Assembly: GCF_030287445.1 (NCBI RefSeq)
Contig: NZ_JASVWB010000002.1
Location: 558,001-622,000 of the forward strand
Source: Streptomyces sp. ALI-76-A
Lineage (GTDB): Bacteria; Actinomycetota; Actinomycetes; Streptomycetales; Streptomycetaceae
Direction: 5' to 3'
Length of the DNA: 64,000 nt
Shown here: piece after piece, positions 33,571-42,584 of the stretch
Layout: every line of letters begins with the position of its first letter
Numbering within the stretch: position 1 is the stretch's first letter
The notes under the pieces: model-generated
Told to the model about the DNA's origin: nothing
The model's database searches: none
Seen by the model: only the letters and a program-made list of their open reading frames with translations
Position numbers and translations under genes: made by a program

Positions 33571-33776
33571 CTCCTTCCGGACCAGCGCTCCCGCCGCCCC
33601 GCCTCCGCCGGCGGCCGGCCACCCTCGGCGAACACGCCTCCCACGCTGCACTTCTCGGCCCGCGGCGGCATGCCCGCCGCCGCCGGCTCCCGAGTGGAGA
33701 GCCGGCGCGTGCCGAGAAGCAGTACGCCCCACCTTTCCGTACCTCCCCGATCACCCATTCCTGAGAGGACACCTCC

Positions 33777-34883
33777 GTGTCTGCCGCAAGACCGCTCACC
33801 GCCCTGCGCACCCTCGCCGCCGTCGCCGCGCTTCCCCTCCTGCTCACCGCGTGCGGCTACGGTTCCCAGTCCACTGACGACGGCAAGCAGGCCGAGGTCG
33901 CGGCGGGCGCCAAGAAGCTCTCCGCCGACGAGGTGAAGATCGGTTACTTTCCCAACCTCACGCACGGCACCGCGCTGGTGGGCATCCAGAAGGGTCTCCT
34001 GCAGAAGGAGCTCGGCGGCACCACGATCAAGGCGGCCACCTTCAACGCCGGCCCCTCCGAGATCGAGGCGCTGAACGCCGGTTCCATCGACATCGGCTGG
34101 ATCGGCCCCTCCCCCGCGATCAACGGCTACACCAAGTCCGGCGGCAAGAACCTGCGCATCATCGGCGGTTCCGCCTCCGGCGGGGTGAAGCTCGTCGTCA
34201 ACCCGGACAAGATCAAGACACTGAACGATCTCAAGGGCAAGAAGATCGCGACCCCGCAGCTCGGCAACACCCAGGACGTCGCGTTCCTCAACTGGATCGC
34301 GGAGAAGGGCTGGAAGGTCGACGCGGAGAGCGGCAAGGGCGACGTCTCCGTCGTCCGCACCGACAACAAGATCACCCCGGACGCCTACAAGTCCGGCTCC
34401 ATCGACGGCGCCTGGGTACCGGAGCCGACCGCGTCCAAGCTGGTCACCGAGGGCGCGAAGGTGCTGCTGGACGAGGCCGACCTGTGGCCGGACAAGAAGT
34501 TCGTGATCACGAACATCATCGTGCGCCAGGACTTCCTCAAGAAGCACCCGGACGTCGTCGAGGCCGTGCTGCGCGGCTCGGTCAAGACCAACGAGTGGAT
34601 CAACGCCAACCCGGAGGAGGCCAAGGCCGCCGCCAACAAGGCGCTGAAGGAGGAGTCCGGCAAGGCCCTGCCCGCCGGGGTCATCGACCCGGCCTGGAAG
34701 TCGATCACCTTCCTCGACGACCCGCTGGCCGCCACCCTGAACGCCGAGGCGGAGCACGCGGTGAAGGCCGGTCTGCTGGAGGAGCCCGACCTGAAGGGCA
34801 TCTACGACCTCGCACCGCTCAACAAGGTCCTCAAGGCCGCGGGCAAGGACGAGGTCGACGACGCCGGTCTCGGCGCCGAGTAA
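33777..34883 (+). CDS. ssuA: Sulfonate ABC substrate-binding lipoprotein 2
   Basis: A 368-residue SsuA-type protein with a Sec signal peptide and lipobox LLTAC (Cys26). Mature motifs: VKIGYFPNLTHGTALVGIQK, PSEIEALNAGSIDIGWIGPS, GSASGGVKLVVNPDKIKT, LKGKKIATPQLGNTQDVAF. This is the aliphatic-sulfonate branch. GTG 33777 has GAGAGGA eight bases before it. It differs strongly from the first binding protein, so the two importers are not a recent duplication. Confidence 0.9.
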   Translation: MSAARPLTALRTLAAVAALPLLLTACGYGSQSTDDGKQAEVAAGAKKLSADEVKIGYFPNLTHGTALVGIQKGLLQKELGGTTIKAATFNAGPSEIEALNAGSIDIGWIGPSPAINGYTKSGGKNLRIIGGSASGGVKLVVNPDKIKTLNDLKGKKIATPQLGNTQDVAFLNWIAEKGWKVDAESGKGDVSVVRTDNKITPDAYKSGSIDGAWVPEPTASKLVTEGAKVLLDEADLWPDKKFVITNIIVRQDFLKKHPDVVEAVLRGSVKTNEWINANPEEAKAAANKALKEESGKALPAGVIDPAWKSITFLDDPLAATLNAEAEHAVKAGLLEEPDLKGIYDLAPLNKVLKAAGKDEVDDAGLGAE

Positions 34884-34922
34884 CGACAACCGCACCCGAT
34901 CAGTTCCCAGGAGGTGACGACC

Positions 34923-35720
34923 ATGGCCACTGCGATCGCCAAGGCTGCCGAGAACACCACGGCGGTGACACCCGCCGTCCGCATCGAGCACGTCTCGAAG
35001 TCCTTCCCCGCGCCGGGCACGCCCGGCGGACAGCAGCTCGTACTGGACGACATCACGCTCGACGTCACACCGGGCGAGTTCGTCACCCTCCTGGGGGCCT
35101 CCGGCTGCGGCAAGTCCACCCTGCTCAACCTGGCCGCGGGACTGGACCGGCCGTCCGCCGGCTCGATCGCCACGGACGGCCGACCCGCCCTGATGTTCCA
35201 GGAGCACGCGCTGTTCCCGTGGCTGACCGCGGGCAAGAACATCGAACTCGCGCTGAAGCTGCGCGGGGTCGCCAAGCCGGAACGCCGGCCGGAGGCGGAG
35301 CGGCTGCTGGAACTCGTACGCCTGCGGGGCGCCCACGGCAAGCGGGTGCACGAGCTGTCGGGCGGTATGCGGCAGCGCGTCGCCCTGGCCCGAGCGCTGG
35401 CCCAGGACAGCCGGCTGCTGCTGATGGACGAGCCGTTCGCCGCGCTGGACGCCATCACCCGTGACGTCCTGCACGACGAGCTGACCCGCATCTGGGGTGA
35501 GACAGGCGTGTCGGTGCTGTTCGTCACGCACAACGTGCGGGAGGCGGTGAAGCTCGCGCAGCGGGTGGTGCTGCTGTCCTCGCGGCCGGGGAGGATCGCG
35601 CGGGAGTGGACGGTCGACATCCCGCAGCCGCGCCGCATCGAGGACAGCGCGGTCGCCGAACTGTCCGTCGAGATCACCGAAGAACTGCGTAGGGAGATCC
35701 GCCGCCATGGCCAGCACTGA
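34923..35720 (+). CDS. ssuB: Sulfonate ABC ATPase 2
   Basis: A 265-residue ATPase: Walker A GASGCGKST (58-66), Q-loop MFQEHALFPWLTAGKNIELAL, signature LSGGMRQRVALARALA, Walker B LLLMDEPFAALD, switch His FVTHNVREAV. ATG 34923 is preferred because AGGAGGTGA lies six bases upstream; the GTG inside that element (34914) is an unlikely start. It overlaps the permease by 14 bases. Confidence 0.92.
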   Translation: MATAIAKAAENTTAVTPAVRIEHVSKSFPAPGTPGGQQLVLDDITLDVTPGEFVTLLGASGCGKSTLLNLAAGLDRPSAGSIATDGRPALMFQEHALFPWLTAGKNIELALKLRGVAKPERRPEAERLLELVRLRGAHGKRVHELSGGMRQRVALARALAQDSRLLLMDEPFAALDAITRDVLHDELTRIWGETGVSVLFVTHNVREAVKLAQRVVLLSSRPGRIAREWTVDIPQPRRIEDSAVAELSVEITEELRREIRRHGQH

Positions 35721-36657
35721 CACCGGCGTCGACACGACGGACGACAACGCGAAGGACCGCTCGTCGGCGGCCGGAAAGCCCCACGCGGCGGCGCCGGACA
35801 CGCAGGATCTGGCGGGGCTGGAGGCCGGGCTCGACGCACTGGAGACGGTACAGACCGCTCGTACACCGCTGCGCGAGACCCTGCTGCGCAAGGCGCTGCC
35901 GCCCCTCACCGCCATCGCGCTGGTGCTGCTGGCCTGGCAGCTCCTCGTGTGGCTGGAGGCCGCCCCCGCCTACAAGCTGCCGGCGCCGTCCGCGGTGTGG
36001 GACGAGGTGACCGACGCGTGGCTGCAGGGCACCCTTGTCGAGTACATCTGGACCAGCGTCTCGCGCGGTCTGCTCGGCTTCCTCATGGCGCTCGCCATCG
36101 GCACACCGCTGGGCCTGCTGGTCGCCCGGGTGACCTTCGTCCGGGCGGCCATCGGCCCCATCCTGTCCGGCCTGCAGTCGCTGCCGTCGGTGGCCTGGGT
36201 GCCCCCCGCCGTGCTCTGGCTGGGTCTCAACAACTCGATGATGTACGCCGTGATCCTGCTCGGCGCGGTCCCCTCCATCGCCAACGGCCTCGTCGCGGGT
36301 ATCGACCAGATCCCGCCCCTGTTCCTGCGCGCCGGAAAGACACTGGGCGCGACCGGGGTGCGCGGGGCCTGGCACATCGTGATGCCGGGGGCGCTGCCCG
36401 GCTATCTGGCGGGGCTGAAGCAGGGCTGGGCGTTCTCCTGGCGGTCCCTGATGGCCGCCGAGATCATCGCCTCCTCGCCCGATCTGGGTGTCGGCCTCGG
36501 CCAGTTGCTGGAGAACGGGCGGAACAACGCCAGCATGTCGCAGGTGTTCCTGGCCATCTTCCTGATCCTGCTCGTCGGCATCGCCATCGACCTGCTGATC
36601 TTCAGCCCGGTGGAACGGCGGGTGCTGCGCGGCCGCGGCCTGCTCGTCACCCGCTGA
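35707..36657 (+). CDS. ssuC: Sulfonate ABC permease 2
   Basis: A 316-residue permease with a hydrophilic ~50-residue N-terminus and six helices. YKLPAPSAVWDEVTDAWLQG, VARVTFVRAAIGPILSGLQS, LPSVAWVPPAVLWLGLNNSM and the EAA loop LRAGKTLGATGVRGAWHIVM identify SsuC/TauC. It ends the second importer operon, 14 bases before a very strong terminator. Confidence 0.92.
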   Translation: MASTDTGVDTTDDNAKDRSSAAGKPHAAAPDTQDLAGLEAGLDALETVQTARTPLRETLLRKALPPLTAIALVLLAWQLLVWLEAAPAYKLPAPSAVWDEVTDAWLQGTLVEYIWTSVSRGLLGFLMALAIGTPLGLLVARVTFVRAAIGPILSGLQSLPSVAWVPPAVLWLGLNNSMMYAVILLGAVPSIANGLVAGIDQIPPLFLRAGKTLGATGVRGAWHIVMPGALPGYLAGLKQGWAFSWRSLMAAEIIASSPDLGVGLGQLLENGRNNASMSQVFLAIFLILLVGIAIDLLIFSPVERRVLRGRGLLVTR

Positions 36658-36671
36658 CGAACTGATCGTCC

Positions 36672-36710
36672 ACGGGTTGCCCGGAACGCGGTGCGTTCCG
36701 GGCAACCCGT
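36672..36710. terminator. Perfect 18-bp terminator hairpin
   Basis: The arm 36672-36689 (ACGGGTTGCCCGGAACGC) is exactly complementary to 36693-36710, with a three-base loop. It sits between convergent genes (ssuC-like plus strand, MerR-like minus strand) and can stop transcripts from both sides. Confidence 0.85.
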
Positions 36711-36769
36711 GCGGGTGACAACCGCGAAGCTCGGGCGAGAAGTGCTGAGGAGGTGCGGGTCCCGGCCTC

Positions 36770-37108
36770 TCAGGCCGCGGCCGTCGGGTTCGCCGATTCC
36801 GCGGCGCTGCGGTACTCGGCGTTGAGGCGCTGGGCTTCTTCGAGCTGGTCCTCGAGGATGATGATGCGGCACGCGGCCTCGATGGGGGTGCCGTGGTCGA
36901 CGAGTTCCCTGGCGCGGGCGGCGATGCGCAGCTGGTAGCGGGAGTAACGGCGGTGGCCGCCGGGGGAACGGAGCGGGGTGATGAGGCGGGCTTCGCCGAT
37001 GGCGCGGAGGAAGCCCTGGGTGGTGCCGAGCATCTCGGCGGCCCGGCCCATCGTGTAGGCCGGGTAGTCGTCATCGTCGAGACGGTCGTACGAGTCGTCT
37101 GCGGTCAC
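36770..37108 (-). CDS. MerR-like HTH regulator
   Basis: A 112-residue protein with an acidic N-terminus (DRLDDDDYPAY) and a MerR winged helix: YTMGRAAEMLGTTQGFLRAI, GEARLITPLRSPGGHRRYSR and YQLRIAARARELVDHGTPIE, then a short coiled coil (ILEDQLEEAQRLNAEY). It has no effector domain. This is a highly conserved small Streptomyces MerR-type protein; its target is not evident here. GTG 37108 follows GAGAGG by five bases. Confidence 0.85.
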   Translation of the reverse strand: MTADDSYDRLDDDDYPAYTMGRAAEMLGTTQGFLRAIGEARLITPLRSPGGHRRYSRYQLRIAARARELVDHGTPIEAACRIIILEDQLEEAQRLNAEYRSAAESANPTAAA

Positions 37109-37134
37109 TTGCACCTCTCTGTGCGACGCGTGGA

Positions 37135-37165
37135 GGGGCCCTGGTGCCAATGGCACCAGGGCCCC
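37135..37165. terminator. Perfect 14-bp hairpin upstream of the MerR-like gene
   Basis: GGGGCCCTGGTGCC (37135-37148), a loop AAT, and its exact complement (37152-37165). It lies 26 bases upstream of the MerR-like start, in its probable 5' untranslated region. There is no U-tract on the minus strand. It could be an attenuator, or a terminator of an unseen transcript. Confidence 0.5.
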
Positions 37166-37972
37166 GAAGGAACTGCTACACCATCTGCCGGCCCTGGTAC
37201 TGCGCCGGCCTTCTGTTTCCGCAGCGCCGACCCAGATGCGGTCGGGGCTGCCGGGATCGCGGTTGCTTGACCGGAGACCACCTCACTATCGATGTCCTGC
37301 GGTACCCGGGCTCAAGACATTCGCCCGGGCGATCCTGATGGCGTCAATTCCTCCGTATTCCCTCGGTGATCAACTGCTTGTCGAACGGGTACTGCGTCCT
37401 GCTGGTGATGCGAACTGCTCACGGCGGCCCCTGATCACCGCGGGCCACCCGGTGCGGCCGTCAGCCCCGTCGCCGTCCTGCAACCGCTCTGGCTTCGGGA
37501 CTCCACCGCCACACCGTCCTGCACTTTCCTGTACTGCCGACCGGCAGTTCATCTCTGCCAGGCCTTGCTGTCTCTCTGGGTACGAGAGAAACCATAACCA
37601 CGGCGCCGACCAATGTCTACCCCGACAAAGACAGATTTCCGCGCGTCCGGCAGTGAGGCAATCGACCTCGAACAGCCGACGGCAGCGGATGTGCGGACGT
37701 TGACGGCCAGCTCACCGACCAGGCAGCCGGGTCGGACCCATGACGTGGGCCGACACCGGCAGACCACGGCTCGGCCCGGACGCGGATTTCCCCCGGTCCA
37801 TACCTGCGCACGCCTCGCACCACGCCGCACACGCCCGCGCACGGTCCGGGTAATAACGCGCACACGTGTTCGGCAGGGGAACGGGGCAGGTTCGCCGTAG
37901 CATCGGGGCAGGCTGTCGGCGCAGATCATGTCGGGGCCGAGGTCCCTACCAGCGAGCGCAGTCGAGGAAACA
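37166..37972. other. No supported gene (about 800 bases)
   Basis: Frames on both strands lack family similarity and the G+C pattern by codon position is not gene-like. It includes the promoter regions of the MerR-like and STAS genes. A run around 37265-37320 (TATCGATGTCCTGCGGTACC and neighbours) might be structured RNA but I cannot name it. Confidence 0.45.
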
Positions 37973-38338
37973 GTGACAGACCCGCACAGAGCAGCCCGGC
38001 CCGACCACCTGTCGGTCGACCACACCACCGTCGGCGACAGCAAGGTGGTCACCGTGCGCGGTGAGATCGACCACGAAGTCAAGGACATCCTCACCGACGC
38101 CCTACTGGCCTCCGCCGACACGGCGCCGCCACGCGTCGTGGTGGACCTCAGCGGGGTGACGTTCATGGACTCCAGCGGCATCAACGTCTTCGTCACCGTC
38201 CACCGGGCCGTGAGCGACGCTCAGGGCTGGCTGCGTATCGCCGGCGCCCAGGAATCCGTACTCCGCATCCTTGAGCTCGTCGGCCTGGACGAGATCATCC
38301 CCTGCCATCCCACCGTCGAGCAGGCCCTGAACGCCTAG
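37973..38338 (+). CDS. STAS-domain anti-sigma factor antagonist
   Basis: A 121-residue STAS protein: VVTVRGEIDHEVKDILTDAL, RVVVDLSGVTFMDSSGINVF with the phosphorylatable Ser in MDSSG, LRIAGAQESVLRILELVGLD. Such proteins release sigma factors by binding RsbW-type kinases. GTG 37973 has GAGGAAAC just before it. An RsbW-like ATPase lies 2.2 kb away (40523) and could be the partner; Streptomyces has many of both, so pairing is uncertain. The gene ends in a four-base overlap with the convergent ANTAR gene. Confidence 0.88.
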   Translation: MTDPHRAARPDHLSVDHTTVGDSKVVTVRGEIDHEVKDILTDALLASADTAPPRVVVDLSGVTFMDSSGINVFVTVHRAVSDAQGWLRIAGAQESVLRILELVGLDEIIPCHPTVEQALNA

Positions 38339-38727
38339 CCGGTCGCGCTGTCCCGGGCCGGCGGCGCTCCGTCCGGCCGCCCGGCCCCCGAGTCCGGAGC
38401 GCGCCGCTCGTCCGACCGCCGCCGCACGGCCGCCTCCAGCTCCCGGCCCACCGCGTCCGGCAACGGCTGTCCCAGCGCCCAGGCGATCACCGTCTCGGCC
38501 ACGGTGTGCAGTTTGGTGTTGGTGCGCTGGGAGATCTCGCGCAGCACATCGAACCCGGCGGCCGGCACGAGCCGGTGGATCGCGGTGAGGACGCCGATGG
38601 CCTGGTCCACCGTCGCGTGGGAGTTGACGGCTTGCCGAAGCTGGGCGTTCTCCTGTGCCAGACGGGCGTTCGTGGCGTCGTCACGTGTGCCGTCGGGCGA
38701 AGCGCCCGGCACGCGGGAGGTCGTCAT
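38335..38727 (-). CDS. ANTAR-domain RNA-binding regulator
   Basis: A 130-residue protein. A short N-terminal helix (DATNARLAQENAQLRQAV) leads to an ANTAR domain, SHATVDQAIGVLTAIHRLVP, GFDVLREISQRTNTKLHTVA and ETVIAWALG, then a Pro/Arg-rich tail. ANTAR domains bind tandem hairpins in mRNA and prevent termination. No sensor domain is fused. ATG 38727 is chosen because GGAG lies seven bases before it. Confidence 0.85.
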   Translation of the reverse strand: MTTSRVPGASPDGTRDDATNARLAQENAQLRQAVNSHATVDQAIGVLTAIHRLVPAAGFDVLREISQRTNTKLHTVAETVIAWALGQPLPDAVGRELEAAVRRRSDERRAPDSGAGRPDGAPPARDSATG

Positions 38728-38851
38728 GCTGGTCTCCATACAGGGGCAAGGCTTCCTCTACGCCTGCCCCTCACCGCACGGCAAGACACTCTCCGTACGG
38801 CACGAAGATCCCACAGGGGGCGGGTCGGCCCTTCGCGCCACAGGGTGGCGG

Positions 38852-38889
38852 GACGGCTCTTCGCCGGCCTCGGTCGGCGAAGAGCCGTC
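38852..38889. terminator. 15-bp hairpin in the ANTAR intergenic region
   Basis: GACGGCTCTTCGCCG (38852-38866) pairs exactly with 38875-38889 across an eight-base loop. It lies upstream of both flanking ANTAR genes, which diverge, so it is in a 5' region rather than after a gene. It could be a target for one of the ANTAR proteins or a stray terminator. The remaining bases 38728-39249 show no gene. Confidence 0.5.
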
Positions 38890-39249
38890 AAGGGCTGTCT
38901 GCCCAACCCTTGTCCTGCCGGGTGGCCCCCTCGTTCATCCTCACACCCCGCGGACCGTACAGGTGAGAACGAACGGCCTACGCCGGGGCAGCGGCCGCCC
39001 CAACACTTCCCGCGCACCGGCCCCACGCGACCCGTGGCACGGAGGGAGGAGCACACCCCTCGACACCGCCCTGTCACTCACGGTCATGATGGGAGGTGCT
39101 CTGGCGGGACCGGCAGGGGATGTGATTAAGGTTGAGCGGGTGCTTGGGACAGAGGCACATCCGCAGTGTGCGCACGGCTGACCGCGAGAGCGAGAGACGG
39201 CTCAGCCTGACGTGCGCTGGCAAGAGTGCCGAGCAAGGGAGACCGTTCC

Positions 39250-40104
39250 GTGCGCCAGGAGCCCTTGAGCCCGCCCCTGCCCGATGCCGTCCGGACGCCG
39301 CCTGCCGGCGAGACGACCGGGCAGCCGCCCCAGAGTGACATCGAGCTGCGCAATCGCCGACTGGCGCGCGCCGCTGTCGTGCCCGCCCAGCGGACACTGC
39401 TCGGACGCTATGGGCTGGCCTCCGAAACGGCGGCCTTCGAGCTGCTGCGCCAGGCCTCCCAGCGGTTCAACATTAAGCTGCACACCCTGGCCGACGCCGC
39501 CGCACGCATCCCCGGCCCCGACGCGGACGCCGACGTGTGGTTCCCCGGCCGGGCCCGCTACAGGCCGCCGCCCCTGCCGGGCCTGGCCGTGGACGAGGCC
39601 AGCCGCAGCAGCCACGGGGCGGTCCTGAAGGCCGCGATGCGGCGCGTGCTGCACGTCACCGAGACCGGCATGGGCAACGTACAACTGGCCGAAAGCGGGA
39701 TGCTCCGCCTGGAGAAGCACACCGGACTGAACCGGCAGTTCACCGACTTCTTCGCCTTCGTCCAGGATTCGACGACATCCTGCGCACAGGCCGCCGCGCA
39801 ACGCCAGCAGGTCACGGTGAAGGACGTCGCGGTCGCCGACGTCTTCGACGAGGACTCCCGCCGCACGATCCTGCACGCGGGCAGCCGCGCCGCCCACAGC
39901 CTCCCCCTGACCAGTCGCGCCGGAACGGTGCTGGGAATGATCTCCTCGCACCACGAACAGCCCTTGACCGACTTCACCCGGGCCCAGCTCGCCGCCCTGG
40001 ACGCCACCGGGGCACAAGTGGGCCAGTGGCTGCTCTGGCACCGGCACACCGTGGTGCTGGACGCTCTCGAACATCTGCACACCACCGCCAGAGCCGCACG
40101 CTGA
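39250..40104 (+). CDS. ANTAR-GAF regulator with ANTAR domain first
   Basis: A 284-residue protein. Residues ~30-85 form an ANTAR-like helical domain (IELRNRRLARAAVVPAQRTL, GLASETAAFELLRQASQRFN, IKLHTLADAAARI). Residues ~115-270 look like a GAF sensor (VLHVTETGMGNVQLAESGML, LNRQFTDFFAFVQDSTTSCA, SLPLTSRAGTVLGMISSHHE). Common actinomycete proteins have GAF then ANTAR; here the order is reversed. GTG 39250 follows AGGGAG. Together with the neighbouring ANTAR, STAS and RsbW-like genes it makes a stress-signalling neighbourhood. Confidence 0.8.
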   Translation: MRQEPLSPPLPDAVRTPPAGETTGQPPQSDIELRNRRLARAAVVPAQRTLLGRYGLASETAAFELLRQASQRFNIKLHTLADAAARIPGPDADADVWFPGRARYRPPPLPGLAVDEASRSSHGAVLKAAMRRVLHVTETGMGNVQLAESGMLRLEKHTGLNRQFTDFFAFVQDSTTSCAQAAAQRQQVTVKDVAVADVFDEDSRRTILHAGSRAAHSLPLTSRAGTVLGMISSHHEQPLTDFTRAQLAALDATGAQVGQWLLWHRHTVVLDALEHLHTTARAAR

Positions 40105-40522
40105 CCCAATCACCCCTTTTGCCCGACTCCCTGTACGTACTACCGAACACGACATGGCCCTTTTCCTCGTCACGGCGGACATCGTGATGAGAGTGTGCAG
40201 GCAGCGGATGCCAGGCTCTGACGGTACGGAGACGGCCTCTCGCTACGGGGCTCGCTTGGGAACACAGGCGTGAACCGCCACCTGCGAAGGCGGGCGGTTG
40301 TGTGTCCGCTCGCCCGCGCCCGGAGCCTGGGACCCGCCGGACACACCCCCACGCCCGGAACCCCGCGACCCGCCAGGGGCGGTCGTGGCGCCCTTGGGGC
40401 TGAGGTTGAAGCCGGGACTCGCGCAGCTTTCCACGGCGCGTGATCAAACGGGGTGTGTAGAACTCGGCTTCGTGGGCAGGCGCCTCGCGTAACGGTCACG
40501 GCTCAGGAAGCGGGCGGATCGC
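40105..40522. other. No supported gene (418 bases)
   Basis: Only high-GC shadow frames are seen. A GCGGGCG/CGCCCGC stem around 40283-40315 may end the ANTAR-GAF transcript. The promoter of the RsbW-like gene must lie at the right end. Confidence 0.4.
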
Positions 40523-41002
40523 ATGGATCAGGCTGCCCAAAAACAGGATCAGCTGGTGAGTGAAGAGCTGATCAAGGTCTCCGAAGGCTATGAGGGCGGC
40601 TCCGGCGACATCTCAAAGGCACGCAGGTTGGCACGCACCTTCTTGGAGGGAGTACAGGCCGTTCACGGCCTTCCGGTGTCCGGCCGCGCGATGGACACGG
40701 TCCAACTGGTGGTCAGCGAGTTGTTGACGAACGCCTGCAAGTACGCGCCCGGTCCATGCCTGCTCGATGTGGAGGTGACCGGTGGCCGGGTCGAGGTGAC
40801 GGTCTGGGACAGCAACCCGACGCTGCCGGTGGCCACAGCCGCCGACCCGGGCCGGGTGGGCCAGCACGGTCTGGAGATCGTGATGGCCGTGTGCCAGAGC
40901 TTCGAGGTGCACCGGGAGCCGGTGGGCAAGCGCATGGTCGCCGCCGTCATGCTCGCGGACGACCTCGGCGGAGACGTCGCGGGTCACGATCCCTGCGCGT
41001 GA
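40523..41002 (+). CDS. RsbW-like HATPase anti-sigma kinase
   Basis: A 159-residue single-domain GHKL ATPase: N-box VVSELLTNACKYAPG, G1-type VEVTVWDSNPTLP and G2-type GRVGQHGLEIV, ending EVHREPVGKRMVAAVML. Streptomyces proteins of this kind bind and inhibit sigma-B-like factors and phosphorylate STAS antagonists. ATG 40523 is the start; GGGCGG is only a weak ribosome-binding site. It is not in an operon with the STAS gene. Confidence 0.85.
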   Translation: MDQAAQKQDQLVSEELIKVSEGYEGGSGDISKARRLARTFLEGVQAVHGLPVSGRAMDTVQLVVSELLTNACKYAPGPCLLDVEVTGGRVEVTVWDSNPTLPVATAADPGRVGQHGLEIVMAVCQSFEVHREPVGKRMVAAVMLADDLGGDVAGHDPCA

Positions 41003-41066
41003 CCCGCCACGGCCCCGCCCCGGTCTCTCCCCCGCCCGGAAGGTGCGCGGGATCGTCGGCCGCGGC

Positions 41067-41714
41067 TCACAGACCCGCACGGGTGAACGTCAGATGCGTG
41101 ACTCCGCTCGGCGCGGAGACGGCCTCGACCCCGTAGTCCTTCTCGAAGCCCTCCAGCCCGTCCCAGAGGCGCACGCCTCGGCCGAGCAGGATCGGGACCA
41201 CCACGACGTGCAGGTGGTCGACGAGCCCGGCGGTGAGGAAGTCACGGATCATGGTGGGCCCCCCACCGATGCGTACGTCCTGGCCGCCGGCGGCCTCGCG
41301 GGCCGTCTCGAGCGCGTCGGCAGGCGAGGCGTCGAGGAAGTGGAACGTCGTGCCGCCCTCCATCCGGATGGACGGGCGCGGGTGATGCGTGAGGACGAAG
41401 ACCGGCGTGTGGAACGGCGGGTTGGGACCCCACCACCCCTTCCACTGCGGGTCCTCGTGCCAGCCGGGGTGGCCGAACTTCCCGGCGCCCATGATCTCGG
41501 CGCCGATCCCGGGAGCGAACAGCCGCACGAAGGCGTCGTCGACGCCGCCCGTGCCGCCCGGTCGGCCCAGCATCTCGCGGCCCCACCGAGTGGCGAACAT
41601 CCATTCGTGCAGCCGTTCACCGGCGTGGCCGAAGGGTGCGTCGAGACTCTGGCCCTCGCCGGTGGCGAACCCGTCGAGCGAGATGGAGATGTGTTGGACG
41701 CGGACGAGTGACAC
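41067..41714 (-). CDS. Dihydrofolate-reductase-like (RibD C-terminal) protein
   Basis: A 215-residue RibD_C family reductase: VQHISISLDGFATGEGQ, IMGAGKFGHPGWHEDPQWKG, HTPVFVLTHHPRPSIRMEGG, RIGGGPTMIRDFLTAGLVDH and LHVVVVPILLGRGVRLWDGL. Members are NADPH-dependent reductases of unknown small-molecule substrate. It starts at GTG 41714 with GAAAGG upstream. A second, different member occurs at 50132. Confidence 0.85.
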   Translation of the reverse strand: MSLVRVQHISISLDGFATGEGQSLDAPFGHAGERLHEWMFATRWGREMLGRPGGTGGVDDAFVRLFAPGIGAEIMGAGKFGHPGWHEDPQWKGWWGPNPPFHTPVFVLTHHPRPSIRMEGGTTFHFLDASPADALETAREAAGGQDVRIGGGPTMIRDFLTAGLVDHLHVVVVPILLGRGVRLWDGLEGFEKDYGVEAVSAPSGVTHLTFTRAGL

Positions 41715-42027
41715 GGCGGGTGCCTTTCCTTCGCTGGGTCGAGCGCTGGGTCGAGCTTCTTCGGATCAGCTCGGTCATGAGGCGAAGGTAGCCGCCCCGG
41801 TGTCGTGGCGAGGCCCCGAGGAACCCGATCAGTGCTGACCGATCCGCCCTCGGGGTGCCGCGTGCGGCTGCCCGCGGTGCGCGCTGGTGCCCGTGCCGCC
41901 TGCCTTCCGCGTTAGGACATGTGGATGACGGGTAGTCGGCTCGCTGCGGCCGCATGAGGCTGACGTGTGGCGACCGGCCGGGCGTGCGGTGAGACTGGGG
42001 CGAGTGGCGCCTGACGATGGGTGGGCC
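41715..42027. other. No supported gene (313 bases)
   Basis: Divergent promoter region between the reductase and SRPBCC genes. A short direct repeat CGCTGGGTCGAG occurs twice in tandem around 41737-41757. Nothing else is recognised. Confidence 0.45.
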
Positions 42028-42546
42028 ATGTATACCGTTGAGGAAACGATCGAGGTCGCGGTTCCGGTGCGCACCGCGTACAACCAGTGGACCCAGTTCA
42101 CGAGCTTCCCCCGTTTCATGACCGTGGTGAAGAAGGTCGAGCAGGTCAGGCCCGCCCTCCTCACGTGGACTCTCGCCGTGGGGCCCCTGCGCCGCGAGTT
42201 CCAGACCGAGATCGTGGAGCAGCGACCCGACTCGCACGTGAGCTGGCGAAGTCTTGAACGGCACACCGTCCACCGGGGCGAAGTGTCGTTCCGGCCCACC
42301 ACGGCGGACGGTACGGCCGTCACCGTCCGGATCGAGATCGAGTCGCGCGGCGTCACCGGTGTGCTCGGCGGCCTCCCCAAGCTGGTCAGCCGTGTCGTAC
42401 GGGGAGAGCTGCGGCACTTCAAGGGGTACATCGAAGGGCTCGGTGCGGAGAGCGGGGCGTGGCGGGGCACCATCCGCGACGGACGCGTACGGCCCGAGGA
42501 AGCGAAGCCGCACCGGAGCCGGGTGGCTCGCTGGCCCGTCGGCTGA
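42028..42546 (+). CDS. SRPBCC (START-like) lipid-binding-fold protein
   Basis: A 172-residue protein of the polyketide cyclase/dehydrase superfamily: VEETIEVAVPVRTAYNQWTQ, FTSFPRFMTVVKKVEQV, HVSWRSLERHTVHRGEVSF and VTVRIEIESRGVTGVLGG. The fold forms a ligand cavity; the substrate is unknown. The C-terminal 30 residues are basic and Arg/Pro-rich. It lies 38 bases before the molybdoenzyme gene and is probably co-transcribed. Confidence 0.85.
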   Translation: MYTVEETIEVAVPVRTAYNQWTQFTSFPRFMTVVKKVEQVRPALLTWTLAVGPLRREFQTEIVEQRPDSHVSWRSLERHTVHRGEVSFRPTTADGTAVTVRIEIESRGVTGVLGGLPKLVSRVVRGELRHFKGYIEGLGAESGAWRGTIRDGRVRPEEAKPHRSRVARWPVG

Positions 42547-42584
42547 CCCCACGAGCGGCGACAGCGTGAGTGAGAGGCAACCTG

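Noticed and set aside
33777..36657. Second sulfonate importer as a recent duplicate of the first (28677-31511)
   Set aside because: Binding proteins and permeases differ strongly and signal types differ (Tat versus Sec), so they were acquired or diverged long ago.
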